A stretch of DNA of 51,151 bases from Lachnospiraceae bacterium (GTDB lineage: Bacteria; Bacillota; Clostridia; Lachnospirales; Lachnospiraceae). Numbering within the stretch: position 1 is the first letter of the stretch; the number at the start of each line of letters is the position of its first letter. Below are positions 43,081 to 51,151 of this stretch, one piece after another. Below the pieces are notes generated by a model. It saw only the letters and a list, made by a program, of their open reading frames with translations. It did not search any database and was not told the DNA's origin. Position numbers and translations under genes: made by a program. Location: the NCBI GenBank assembly GCA_015056725.1, contig SVFS01000010.1, positions 1-51,151 of the forward strand. The letters are read 5' to 3'.

Positions 43081-43962
43081 ATGAGTTTCGGGTCAGATTT
43101 AAAAGAAAAATTTGATATTTTAACAAGAGGAAGCAGATATATTGAAGTAGAACTTTTTACAAAGTTACAAGATGCCTTGATTTTGCTTGAAAAAAGCTAT
43201 GGCCCATATGGGATTAAATTAATTCATGGCGATAGAAGCAAAGTAACGTTTACTGTTAGCAGCAATCATGTGACTGGAACAATGGGGACTACTAAAAAGA
43301 GAGAATTGGCGGACATGTTTTTTGTTGTTATGTCACCATCAAAAAAGAAAATACGACTTTTCTTTTTACAGAATAAATCATATGCTGACTTTATGCCAAA
43401 CCATATGTTTCAGGCAGATTTGATGCAACTGGACTTACTAAAGAATCGTCTGGAATTCGAATATAAAGGACGAGTTAATAACATACTTGAGAAAGCGAAA
43501 ATGCCATCCATTGCATCATATGGTGTATTTTACTGGGATAAGAAATTCAACTATGACATGGCATATATGCGAGCTGATTCAATAGACCCTGTTAAATATT
43601 CTGGAATGTCGTTATCGAGAACAGTACAGAGTAATGCTGCGTGGGGCATGAAGTACCGAGTAAACGGACACAGACAACTGGATGGCTGCATTACTTTGGA
43701 AGAATTCGCAGATGGAATGATTGATATGACTATTGGAGAGCCGGTTTGTTGCTTGAAAGCAATAGGGTATATATGTGGCTATGAAATTGAAACTATGTGC
43801 CGAGAGCTTCTCAGAAATGATGAAAAAGTTGCATGGGATGCTCGAGATCTTGAATGGGATGAGCAGTCAATAAGCAATCAATATGGTAAAGTAAAAGGAA
43901 TTGCTACCAAGGGCATTACAATAATTAATGCAGATACACTTAAGTGTAATGATGATAAATGA
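43081..43962 (+). CDS. Putative restriction-endonuclease-like (PD-(D/E)xK) protein
   Basis: The protein has 293 residues from the ATG at 43081, nine bases after AGGAGG. ATGs at 43072 or an alternative start at 43048 fit less well. Asp in ELADMFFVV, followed by FFLQNKSY (Q-x-K), is the spacing and pattern of many PD-(D/E)xK nucleases of defence loci. The rest has no family I know. It opens a set with the 44007, 44768 and 45430 genes. Call is tentative. Confidence 0.5.
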   Translation: MSFGSDLKEKFDILTRGSRYIEVELFTKLQDALILLEKSYGPYGIKLIHGDRSKVTFTVSSNHVTGTMGTTKKRELADMFFVVMSPSKKKIRLFFLQNKSYADFMPNHMFQADLMQLDLLKNRLEFEYKGRVNNILEKAKMPSIASYGVFYWDKKFNYDMAYMRADSIDPVKYSGMSLSRTVQSNAAWGMKYRVNGHRQLDGCITLEEFADGMIDMTIGEPVCCLKAIGYICGYEIETMCRELLRNDEKVAWDARDLEWDEQSISNQYGKVKGIATKGITIINADTLKCNDDK

Positions 43963-44006
43963 AATAAGTTGACTCTAAAATAGGTTTTTGAAAGGAAGAT
44001 GAAATA

Positions 44007-44741
44007 ATGGACCATTTTGATATAGTGAAAAAACTTGGTGCGGACAAAGAAGTTACAGAGTGTGTCGGCAGCATTGTGGACGATGCTATTGATTTTTTGT
44101 TAAGGGACACCTCAGCTATTGGCAGAATTACATATAAATTAGCTAAAATGCCATTCTTTATACATGAAAAATTATTTTGGGAAAAAATGGAGTTAATGCT
44201 TTCCGGTTCATTTTCGGATAAAGAAGAACAATTGAAATTTGCAGCTAAATTGACTGAGAATGGTAAAAATGGAGATAATCCAAGACGTTTGATAGAATGT
44301 ATTGATCGCATTGACACGAAGAAAAAAATTGGGTATTTAATTAATGCTACACGATGTTTTCTGGCAGACTTTATTGATTTGAGCATGTATTTTCGCCTAT
44401 GTCATTTAATTACTAATACTTTATACGAAGACATTCTTTTTTTAAGAAAAAATATTGTTTCGGAAGAAGAATACTTACCGTACAGTATAGAAGCTGAAAG
44501 CTTGACTGCTTCAGGCTTAATGTATAAAAGTATTATTGGTGGAAAGGAAGGCGATAAATACTCGTTTACCCCAATCGCAGAAGATTTTGATAAATATGCA
44601 GTAAGCTATGATGATGTTGACAGATATCCTAACCCTGTTTTAGATAGCGGAACAGGAAAAGATGTGAAGACTTTAGTTGATGGACCTAAGGTGGCTACTG
44701 ACGATGAATTTAAACAAACGGTTACTGCGGTATTCGGTTAG
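44007..44741 (+). CDS. Helical protein of unknown function
   Basis: The 244-residue protein is mainly helical, with no signal or membrane segment. Conserved-looking core: RRLIECIDRIDTKKKIGYL, then FIDLSMYFRL. I recall similar proteins near phage-defence genes but cannot name a domain. GGAAGATGAAATA precedes the start. It is 44 bp after the nuclease-like gene and about 26 bp before the HEPN-like gene, so it is probably part of one transcript. Confidence 0.65.
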   Translation: MDHFDIVKKLGADKEVTECVGSIVDDAIDFLLRDTSAIGRITYKLAKMPFFIHEKLFWEKMELMLSGSFSDKEEQLKFAAKLTENGKNGDNPRRLIECIDRIDTKKKIGYLINATRCFLADFIDLSMYFRLCHLITNTLYEDILFLRKNIVSEEEYLPYSIEAESLTASGLMYKSIIGGKEGDKYSFTPIAEDFDKYAVSYDDVDRYPNPVLDSGTGKDVKTLVDGPKVATDDEFKQTVTAVFG

Positions 44742-44767
44742 GATGCAAATTGAAAGGAGAAAGTGTA

Positions 44768-45343
44768 ATGGAATTTAAAATCCCTTTATTCGAAAACGCA
44801 ATAGATGTGTTGGAGTCTGCAACGATGGAATTGGAAACATATGTGGATTGGACTTCAGATGATATAGAATTAAAGTTGCTAAATGGTGCGATGAAACGTT
44901 CAATTCAACATATAACAAACTGTGCTGAATTATTTATGAAGTTTAGATTACGTGAAAAAGGGTGGAAATATGTTTTTGAAAACATTAGTGACGCCTCTGA
45001 AGAAAACAAGCGGTCTGGCAATTTTTTAAGTGTAAAATTTGTAAAAGGGTTTAGACGGTTGAAAGAAGAGTGTGATGTAGTAATGTCTTTTGAAAACCTG
45101 ATAGAGCTTTACAAGATAAGGAATAGTCTTGAACATTTTGACATAAAAAAGGATTTTAAATTAGTTGCAAATGCTTTGATTAATGCAATAAAAGAGCTAA
45201 TCACATTTTGTACAACAGAAATTATTATAGTATTAAATGACGAAAGTGATAAGCAAATACTTAAAACAAAATTGGAAAAACTTGAGAAGGTCCAAAAGGA
45301 TTTTGAGGAACTAATTGTATCAGAAGAGTATAGAAAAGCATAA
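44768..45343 (+). CDS. HEPN-like protein (R-x4-H motif)
   Basis: The protein has 191 residues, all-helical, from the ATG at 44768 behind AAAGGAGAAAGTGTA. KIRNSLEHF (about residue 117-123) has the R-x4-H motif of HEPN RNases, with a polar residue (N) after the Arg as usual. HEPN domains cut RNA in toxin-antitoxin, Abi and CRISPR systems. The next gene is an AAA ATPase with a second such motif. Pairing of HEPN and ATPase is a known theme in anti-phage defence. Confidence 0.6.
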   Translation: MEFKIPLFENAIDVLESATMELETYVDWTSDDIELKLLNGAMKRSIQHITNCAELFMKFRLREKGWKYVFENISDASEENKRSGNFLSVKFVKGFRRLKEECDVVMSFENLIELYKIRNSLEHFDIKKDFKLVANALINAIKELITFCTTEIIIVLNDESDKQILKTKLEKLEKVQKDFEELIVSEEYRKA

Positions 45344-45429
45344 CTATGGGAGTTCACTCTAGTGAGGAAGCATGGTACAAAGAATGATGGCACACTTTTG
45401 ATGTGCTTATTACTAAAGGAGGCTAGCAA

Positions 45430-46785
45430 ATGATTAAGTCAATAAAATGGAATAACCATGATGTTCTGGGCAATTTAGAACTCAATTTCCAAAAAGCAGA
45501 TGGAACGGCATATAATACTATCATCTTAGCAGGAGAAAATGGTGCGGGTAAAACTACTATCCTTGAAACAATAGCAACGTTTCTTAATTTAGGTTCTTTT
45601 GCTTGTTTTGAAGCAATGAAATATGATGTAAACGGAGAAACCTATACAATTACTCCAAATGATACGAATACAAATTTAGGTTTTCATAGAAGAAAAAAGG
45701 AAAGTGATGGCACCGAGGTCACTGTGGCATCTAACCGTCAAAATAATTTCAAGCGTATCGAAAGTGATTTAGAGGATATCCGGCATTATGGATTTGCTTA
45801 TTCGAAAGCTCGTTCTGGTTTTAGTACCAAACCGGTAAAATCAGCAACAACTTCACAATTGGATGACAGCAAATATGAATCAGATTCATCGGATGACTTT
45901 ACTGCTATTAAGCAAATGCTTGTAAATATTAAATCTCAAGATAATTCCACATGGGCAAAACATAGCCGGAATGAAGATTCAATAACATATCAGGAATTCT
46001 TGCTTTCTGGAAAAATGCACAGATTTGAAAGTGCTTTTAATCAATTTTTCGATACTTTACAATTTGAAGATGTTGATGAAGAATCTGTAGATGAGAAAAA
46101 AATTATATTTAAAAAGCATGAGAAAACGATATCTATTGATCAGATGAGTACAGGCGAAAAACAAATTGTCTTTCGAGGAGCACATTTGTTGAAAAATAGC
46201 CGAAATTTGGTAGGAGGAATCATCCTTGTAGATGAGCCGGAGTTAAGTATGCATCCAAAATGGCAAGAAAAGATATTGAAATATTACAGAGATTTATTTA
46301 CTCAAAATGGAACTCAAATGTCACAGATGTTCTTTTCGACGCATTCTGAATACGTTATTCGTGCAGCGTTAGAAGACAAAGATAATGTATTGGTTATTAT
46401 TTTGGAAGATGAGGATGGCGTAATTGTACCTTCTCGCACTAATGATCGAGTTCTTCCTACACTTATGGCATCTGAAATCAATTATCTTGCTTTTGGCATT
46501 GCATCGGTTGACTACCATATTGCACTATATGGAAGAGTACAGCTTATGGAACAAAAACAAAGTATTTCCGCATGTGACACATTTATTGCACATCACCAAG
46601 ACTATGATCAAGCCATACACGAAAAAATCGACAATTCTCAATATGGGAATTATAAAACATGGCCTACCTACATTCGTAATGCGATAGATCATCCGGACTC
46701 TGGCAGACAATACATGATGGAGGATCTTCACAAATCTATTCAACTTCTTAGGAAACTGTGTTACCCACACAGAAATACTCGATAG
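45430..46785 (+). CDS. AAA/ABC-type ATPase with C-terminal R-x4-H motif
   Basis: The 451-residue protein has Walker A AGENGAGKTT (about residue 35), the signature STGEKQI (about 241), Walker B ILVDEPELSMHP (about 266), and H-loop FFSTHSEYVI (about 303). This is the SMC/ABC-like ATPase type of OLD, RloC and related defence proteins. The C-terminus has YIRNAIDHP (about 415), again R-N-x3-H, as in HEPN-like or RloC-like tails. AAAGGAGGCTAGCAA precedes the start. It likely forms a defence unit with the three preceding genes. Confidence 0.85.
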   Translation: MIKSIKWNNHDVLGNLELNFQKADGTAYNTIILAGENGAGKTTILETIATFLNLGSFACFEAMKYDVNGETYTITPNDTNTNLGFHRRKKESDGTEVTVASNRQNNFKRIESDLEDIRHYGFAYSKARSGFSTKPVKSATTSQLDDSKYESDSSDDFTAIKQMLVNIKSQDNSTWAKHSRNEDSITYQEFLLSGKMHRFESAFNQFFDTLQFEDVDEESVDEKKIIFKKHEKTISIDQMSTGEKQIVFRGAHLLKNSRNLVGGIILVDEPELSMHPKWQEKILKYYRDLFTQNGTQMSQMFFSTHSEYVIRAALEDKDNVLVIILEDEDGVIVPSRTNDRVLPTLMASEINYLAFGIASVDYHIALYGRVQLMEQKQSISACDTFIAHHQDYDQAIHEKIDNSQYGNYKTWPTYIRNAIDHPDSGRQYMMEDLHKSIQLLRKLCYPHRNTR

Positions 46786-46958
46786 AATCTTGATGAGTTG
46801 CAGCTTAAGAATAGCATTTCCTCTTTTTATAATTATTTTTGATGGTAGGTGCCCAAAGTGCGAACTATGAATCGTTATTATAGTTAAGCTGGAACAGAGA
46901 TGCGAGTGTTCGAAAACTGAATTACGTACATATCACATACATACAATGAAAGTTTTTA
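46786..46958. other. Gene-free stretch after the ATPase gene
   Basis: No gene or convincing terminator is seen. The wider gap 46786-47295 holds only an anti-sigma remnant and a long hairpin, listed separately. Confidence 0.4.
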
Positions 46959-47096
46959 ATGATTCCCAAGGAAGTTCTTACCGAAGAATTATTACAGCAT
47001 GCAGCGACTGAATTTGTTACAGTACTTAATAACAACTTGCATTCTCCAAATGAATGCCAGCATAAGTTTTCCAATGCTTTTGAAGAAGAGATGTAG
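46959..47096 (+). pseudogene. N-terminal remnant of an anti-sigma (DUF4367-type) protein
   Basis: A 45-residue frame reads VLTEELLQHAATEF, and later ECQHKFSNAFEEEM, then stops. Such an opening, with a K/E-F-S-x-x-F motif, is typical for the cytoplasmic end of clostridial anti-sigma proteins like those in modules 1-3. The membrane and outer parts are missing. Confidence 0.45.
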
Positions 47097-47160
47097 TTGC
47101 TTATTAGAGGTATAAGTATCACATGCTACATAGTAACAATTCAGGATTCTATGATTTATA

Positions 47161-47211
47161 AATCAGATAAATAGCGGTTTGGATTTCGTCCAAATCGCTG
47201 TTTATCTGATT
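47161..47211. other. 23-bp near-perfect hairpin without T tract
   Basis: Bases 47161-47183 pair with 47189-47211, two G-U pairs, loop TTTCG. No T run follows on either strand. It may be an old terminator, an element end or a structured RNA. Confidence 0.6.
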
Positions 47212-47295
47212 CTGAAAACCGCGAGACTTTCGTTGTTATTATTTCGATAATGAGATATACTGTAATTACAAATGAATAGGCAGTGAAACAGCAGG

Positions 47296-47685
47296 GAGTA
47301 TAAAGCTGTCGCACAAATGGTAGAACAATGGAATATTTCAGAGCGAAGAGTTCGCATTTTATGCCAACAGGGGAAGATTACCAGCGTTATTCGCAGAGGG
47401 CGTACATGGCAGATTCATTCCAATGAAGAAAAAACTATTGATGGCCGTACACTTCGATATCAACGGAATAATAGCCCTTACACAGAATCTTTTCTAAAAT
47501 TGATGTAGCCGCAGATGTATGCAGGCATCGTCCTCTCACGTAAGGCGGGTTTGATTGTATTTACATAGAGTTTTTAATTCAATTCACATATGGCTACAAT
47601 GCAATTGAGGGAAACACGTTGACTCTTCAAGAAACAGCTTTGGTGTTGAATGGTATAGGTATTAATGAAAAACCGCCAAATCCCC
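47296..47685 (+). pseudogene. Broken fic gene (N-terminal part)
   Basis: The frame reads MVEQWNISERRVRILCQQGK (MerR-like start seen in many clostridial Fic proteins) and ends at a stop at 47506. A second piece at 47568-47685 reads FTYGYNAIEGNTLTLQETA, the conserved part before the Fic core. The HPFxxGNGR catalytic motif is absent. Fic enzymes transfer AMP or similar groups. This copy is dead. Confidence 0.82.
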
Positions 47686-47775
47686 AATGCTTAACCGGCA
47701 AAAATTAGAGAAGTACTTTTTAGAAATAGAATATATGGAAGACTTCTATTTTGAGTTTTGAAAAAGGAGGATAAT

Positions 47776-49455
47776 ATGTTAAAAATAGAAAATTTACTTT
47801 TAAATGAATATTTTCCGGCAGAGTTACCAAGATGTTTCTCCACAAAACAAGTTTTCGGCAAGATCGATAGAATAAAGGGTTGGACTACATCAGCAACTTC
47901 AGCTGCATCAAACCCTCTTGTATATAGTGGCTTTAAAAATGAATTTGCAAGAAGAAAATTTGCTGTGCCGAATTTTTACCACTATTATAAAGCAGCTGAA
48001 TGCATCGCAGAAAATTCTGAAAAAATTTTAGATATAACAACAAAAAGTAAACATTCATTAACATCACCACAACGGGGAAATGTCGATACAAGTCTGCCGT
48101 ATAATAAAAAATCATATTCACGAAATCAGACTCGTAATTATGTGGAAAACATGTATCAAGATAATATGTATCAAATAAGATTGGATATAAACAACTTTTT
48201 TGACAGCATTTATACGCATTCAATTCCTTGGGCAATACATACGAAGCAGGTTGCTAAACGGAAACAAAATGATAAATCATTGTTAGGCAATAAATTGGAT
48301 ATGTTTATTAGAGCAATGAATGGAAATCAAACAAATGGCGTATTAATTGGAAATGCCTTATCGCGGATAATATCAGAAATTATTCTCTGTACAATTGACA
48401 ATGATATTGATAAAGAATATAAAGACTTGCAGTATATAAGATTTGTAGATGATTATTATATATTTGTACATGAAGCCACTCTTATCCAGGAGATAGTCGC
48501 TTTTATAAGAAAAAAACTATCTGAATATGAATTAATTCTTAATGAAAGTAAAATTCAAGTTTTAGAAAGTCCATTTACTTTTGATAAACCATGGATTGAA
48601 GAATTAAAACTCTTTTCTTTTAATAGTGAAGAACTTTTATTGAATAAGGCAATAATTCTTTACAACGAGTATAAGGATATTTCAATTTTAAAATTTGCTT
48701 TAAAAATTATTTCTTTTAACGATATTACAATAACAGACTGGAACCGTGTTGAATCAAAACTGTATAATCTTTGGGTCAGATTTCCGGTGCTATCTGATCT
48801 AATAATTGAATTATTAATGCAGAAAAAAGAAATAATTCATAAACAGAAACTTAAAAAAGCTATATATACAAATTTAGATAAATGTATGCTTCTAAATTGG
48901 CAGCAGGAATTAGTATGGATATTATGGGCTATTAAGGTATTTGAAATTAGGATAAAGCAAGATTATGTTCTTGAAATATTAAAATCAAATAATGATTTAG
49001 CAATAATAATAGTTTTAGATTGTATTGATGCAGGAATTATTGATTGTACTGCCTCCGTGACAAAGCAAATTGATGCATTAAGACAAGAGTTGAATGATTT
49101 GGATATAGACGAAAATGGGAAAAACGGGAATTTAATGTGGTCTAGCAGATGGCTTTTGGCATATGAATGCCAGTTACATAAGTGGATAAATACGGAAAAT
49201 GGTTCTTTTTATACGGTAGATAATAATGCCTTTTATAAATCGTTACTAAAGTCAAAAGTTGATTTCTATGATGCAGGTGTTTTGCCGGATGTTAATGACA
49301 ACATTTCGAAAAGAAGCAAAACGCAGAGAATAATGGATTACATAAAATGCATTAATGCTCAAGAAAATGATGATAAGAATGAGACTGAATTATTAGAAAT
49401 ACAGAAAAGTGCGCGCAACTATATTTTTAACGTGATATATTCGGATGAATATTAA
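47776..49455 (+). CDS. Defence-type reverse transcriptase (Abi/UG-like)
   Basis: The protein has 559 residues from the ATG at 47776, five bases after AAAAAGGAGGATAAT's core. The frame start at 47758 precedes the site. Palm motifs are LDINNFFDSI (about 138), NGVLIGNALSRIISEI (about 188) and YIRFVDDYYIF (about 225, FVDD active site). The C-terminal 300 residues are helical and repeat-like, with no maturase or endonuclease domain. That excludes a normal group II intron protein and fits the Abi/UG group of anti-phage reverse transcriptases. The exact class is not determined. No non-coding RNA was identified. Confidence 0.83.
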   Translation: MLKIENLLLNEYFPAELPRCFSTKQVFGKIDRIKGWTTSATSAASNPLVYSGFKNEFARRKFAVPNFYHYYKAAECIAENSEKILDITTKSKHSLTSPQRGNVDTSLPYNKKSYSRNQTRNYVENMYQDNMYQIRLDINNFFDSIYTHSIPWAIHTKQVAKRKQNDKSLLGNKLDMFIRAMNGNQTNGVLIGNALSRIISEIILCTIDNDIDKEYKDLQYIRFVDDYYIFVHEATLIQEIVAFIRKKLSEYELILNESKIQVLESPFTFDKPWIEELKLFSFNSEELLLNKAIILYNEYKDISILKFALKIISFNDITITDWNRVESKLYNLWVRFPVLSDLIIELLMQKKEIIHKQKLKKAIYTNLDKCMLLNWQQELVWILWAIKVFEIRIKQDYVLEILKSNNDLAIIIVLDCIDAGIIDCTASVTKQIDALRQELNDLDIDENGKNGNLMWSSRWLLAYECQLHKWINTENGSFYTVDNNAFYKSLLKSKVDFYDAGVLPDVNDNISKRSKTQRIMDYIKCINAQENDDKNETELLEIQKSARNYIFNVIYSDEY

Positions 49456-49586
49456 GGTTTGTAAATCTTGGGTTTATTGATGTTATAAAATTTGCTTTGG
49501 ATCCATGTGAGTAAAATAAATTGAATAATATTAGTTGTGTAACAATTATATCATAATTTAAGCATAATAAGGATAGGTATTTAAGA

Positions 49587-49688
49587 ATGAGTCTAGTATT
49601 TGAATTAGCAGAGTTAATTAAAAAAATTGGAATTTATCTAATCAATCCTCCGAAACCCTTGTATTTTCAAGGAAAATCGGCATTTTAA
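49587..49688 (+). CDS. Possible 33-residue peptide next to the integrase end
   Basis: The frame encodes MSLVFELAELIKKIGIYL and then INPPKPLYFQG and a few more residues, with AGGATAGG upstream. It may be the 3' end of a disrupted target gene or random. Support is weak. Confidence 0.25.
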   Translation: MSLVFELAELIKKIGIYLINPPKPLYFQGKSAF

Positions 49689-49744
49689 TACTCGTTCCTT
49701 ATGTATTTTCCCTTGTTTTTGCCCTTATGAGCCGAAACAAGGGA
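49656..49744. repeat. CCCTTGT-type repeats, putative integrase-binding/att region
   Basis: CCTTG(TATTTT)CAAGG lies at 49657-49672. TCCCTTGTTT (49709-49718) is repeated inverted at 49735-49744. Several copies of one short word just downstream of the integrase gene fit core or arm sites. The second pair could also be a terminator. Confidence 0.45.
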
Positions 49745-49754
49745 AACTTTTTGT

Positions 49755-51053
49755 TTAGGCTTCCCCGACCACCTTATCAAGCAGTCTTGCGGAAGTTCGT
49801 TTCGCTTCCCTCTTAGAGTGAGCGTAGATGTTCATTGTGGTACTTACGTCAGCGTGTCCGAGCAGTTCCTGCACATCCTTTGGTGCTGCACCGTTGGAGA
49901 GCAGATTGCTGGTGAATGTGTGTCTCAGCATATGAAAATGGAAATCTTCAAATCCTTCCAGTTTCTTTTTTGCTGACCTTGTCATAACACCAACTGTACT
50001 CGGTGACTCGTATGCTCCGTCAGGTCTAAGGCAGACAAAGGATATTTCCTTGTACCCGTCTGGCATTTCCTCGGTTCTCGGCAGGCTGTAGACTTCATAG
50101 TAAGTACGGTCTTTCTCTTTGACCTCTTTGTAGTAATTGAGGTGGTAGAGTTCGCCATACTTGAACCGGTTCTTGTGCTGTTCCGTCCTTGCCTTTCTGA
50201 GAATGTCAGCCAGAGTGTCACAGAAGTCCACGGTGCGGACTTTCTTGCGTTTGGTGGCACCAATCTCTGTCTTATGCCTTTGCCCGTTGTATCGCATACT
50301 GCGTCGTACTGTGAGGTGCTGTCCGTCAAGGTTGATGTCCTGCCAAGTCAGACCACACACTTCTCCGATACGAAGTCCTGTGTAATAGGCTATCTGCATC
50401 GGGAGCAATGCAGGATTGTCTTTCTTTTTCAGAAAGTCCTCCAACATCAGAAACTGCTGATGGTCAATGGTAGGAGCATTGTCAACTTCTCCGTCCTCGT
50501 TTGCAAACAGTTCGTATTCCTCTTTCTTTCCCCTCCATACCACATACTGCATAGGGTTAAAGGAAATCAGTTTCTTCGGGAATACCGCAAATCGGAACGC
50601 TCCCTGCAATACTGCTGAGAACAACCTCAGATACCCTTTGCTGAGTGCCTTTGCTGTTGTCCCATCGGGGGTTTTTCCTCCGAAAGTAAGGAAGTCCATA
50701 AATGCCTGCAAATGTTCCGCAGTGACCGTTTTCAGCTTTCTGTCGCCGATAGGATATTGCTTTATCCTGTTCACTGTCCCCATATACGCCATTACTGTAC
50801 CGTTGCTCAGATTGCCGGGTTTTAGTTCTTCCTCCACCCACATATCAAGCAGCATACCCACAGTGGTGTTTTCAGGCTTTGCCACGAACTTCTTTGCTTC
50901 GTAGTCCTCCATTGCCTTGCGGAGCAATGCTTCCGTCTCGGATTTGCTTTCTGTGCCTGCAAACTCACGCTGTACCATCTTTCCGCTTTCATCTTCTACA
51001 TAGAAGCGGTAGTACCATTTTTTACCCTTTTTTCTTACAGATCCTTTTGCCAT
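49755..51053 (-). CDS. Tyrosine integrase of the element
   Basis: The protein has 432 residues. An AP2-like N-terminus ([21 protein letters not shown]), a SAM-like core-binding domain (about 65-170) and a catalytic domain with Arg in TGLRIGE (about 226), HMLRH (about 375), LGHADVSTT and the Tyr in MNIYAH (about 408). This is the Tn916-like integrase type, with a large insert between the first Arg and HxxR. GAAAGGAGACTATTTATC precedes the start on the minus strand. It should integrate and excise the element, and its end faces the repeat region. No excisionase gene was recognised nearby. Confidence 0.95.
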   Translation of the reverse strand: MAKGSVRKKGKKWYYRFYVEDESGKMVQREFAGTESKSETEALLRKAMEDYEAKKFVAKPENTTVGMLLDMWVEEELKPGNLSNGTVMAYMGTVNRIKQYPIGDRKLKTVTAEHLQAFMDFLTFGGKTPDGTTAKALSKGYLRLFSAVLQGAFRFAVFPKKLISFNPMQYVVWRGKKEEYELFANEDGEVDNAPTIDHQQFLMLEDFLKKKDNPALLPMQIAYYTGLRIGEVCGLTWQDINLDGQHLTVRRSMRYNGQRHKTEIGATKRKKVRTVDFCDTLADILRKARTEQHKNRFKYGELYHLNYYKEVKEKDRTYYEVYSLPRTEEMPDGYKEISFVCLRPDGAYESPSTVGVMTRSAKKKLEGFEDFHFHMLRHTFTSNLLSNGAAPKDVQELLGHADVSTTMNIYAHSKREAKRTSARLLDKVVGEA

Positions 51054-51131
51054 TGATAAATAGTCTCCTTTCTATCCGTGGCAATCGGAACTGTGACGTA
51101 TGGTGTGCGTAAAGTAAATAGTGTCACATCC

Positions 51132-51149
51132 GCCGATTGTTTCATCGGC
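51132..51149. other. Small hairpin at window end
   Basis: GCCGAT (51132-51137) and ATCGGC (51144-51149) are inverted repeats. TT follows on the plus strand, and the window ends there. It could be part of a terminator. Confidence 0.3.
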
Positions 51150-51151
51150 TT

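Noticed and set aside
47776-49455. Group II intron or retron for the reverse transcriptase
   Set aside because: No maturase or endonuclease domain, no intron ends and no visible msr/msd-type RNA. The protein is longer at the C-terminus than retron enzymes.

Overview
The window looks like low-GC Gram-positive DNA of the class Clostridia, most likely a gut Lachnospiraceae. The supports are strong AGGAGG-type ribosome sites, the PcfB/Maff2/PrgI style of conjugation module, ECF sigma/anti-sigma pairs with DUF4367-like domains, and very long YD-repeat wall proteins. It appears to be most of an integrative and conjugative element (ICE). A Tn1549/CTn-like transfer operon lies on the left, a long accessory region in the middle, and a tyrosine integrase on the minus strand at the right end. 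I saw no rRNA, tRNA or CRISPR array.

Layout. 1-430: 3' part of a DUF3846 gene and a structured stretch. 764-2188: an IS110-type insertion sequence. 2259-12605: an HRDC-domain protein, then the transfer operon in order MobC, MobP/VirD2 relaxase, PcfB, VirD4 coupling ATPase, Maff2 pilin-like protein, an AT-rich cargo membrane protein, VirB6, PrgI/VirB3, VirB4 and a CHAP wall hydrolase. The operon ends at a perfect 12-bp inverted repeat. I do not see the topoisomerase, helicase or DUF4366 genes that often follow in this family.

12661-26334 holds three parallel modules. Each has an ECF sigma factor, a membrane anti-sigma partner and a small secreted protein of about 140 residues. Module 1 is at 12661-14507, module 2 at 19105-20853 and module 3 at 24562-26293. 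Between them lie secreted proteins, a papain-like protease, XRE and ribbon-helix-helix regulators, 3'-end remnants of the small secreted genes, and a decayed rqcH fragment. Seven promoter-like sites with shared architecture fall into three spacing classes that match the three modules. The class that fits module 3 also sits before the giant RHS gene and before the dGTPase gene, so this sigma factor may control conflict functions.

26448-37128: a 3071-residue secreted RHS/YD-repeat protein with a URI/GIY-YIG-like nuclease tip, its likely immunity gene, and a displaced second copy of the RHS core end whose own tip is lost. 37143-49455: a dense defence-like region. It holds a deoxynucleoside kinase-deoxyribosyltransferase fusion paired with a 2TM-GAF protein, an ADP-ribosyltransferase, an element sigma-like factor behind a leader peptide and hairpin, a dGTPase, a four- or five-gene set with a PD-(D/E)xK-like protein, a HEPN-like protein and an AAA ATPase, decayed fic and anti-sigma fragments, and an Abi/UG-type reverse transcriptase. 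49456-51151: repeats likely bound by the integrase, then the integrase gene.

The best candidates for undescribed biology are the kinase-NDT/GAF pair (37143-39336), the 43081-46785 gene set, and the three-class ECF regulon with 3'-end duplications behind its secreted proteins. All functional assignments are from reading motifs; no database search was run.
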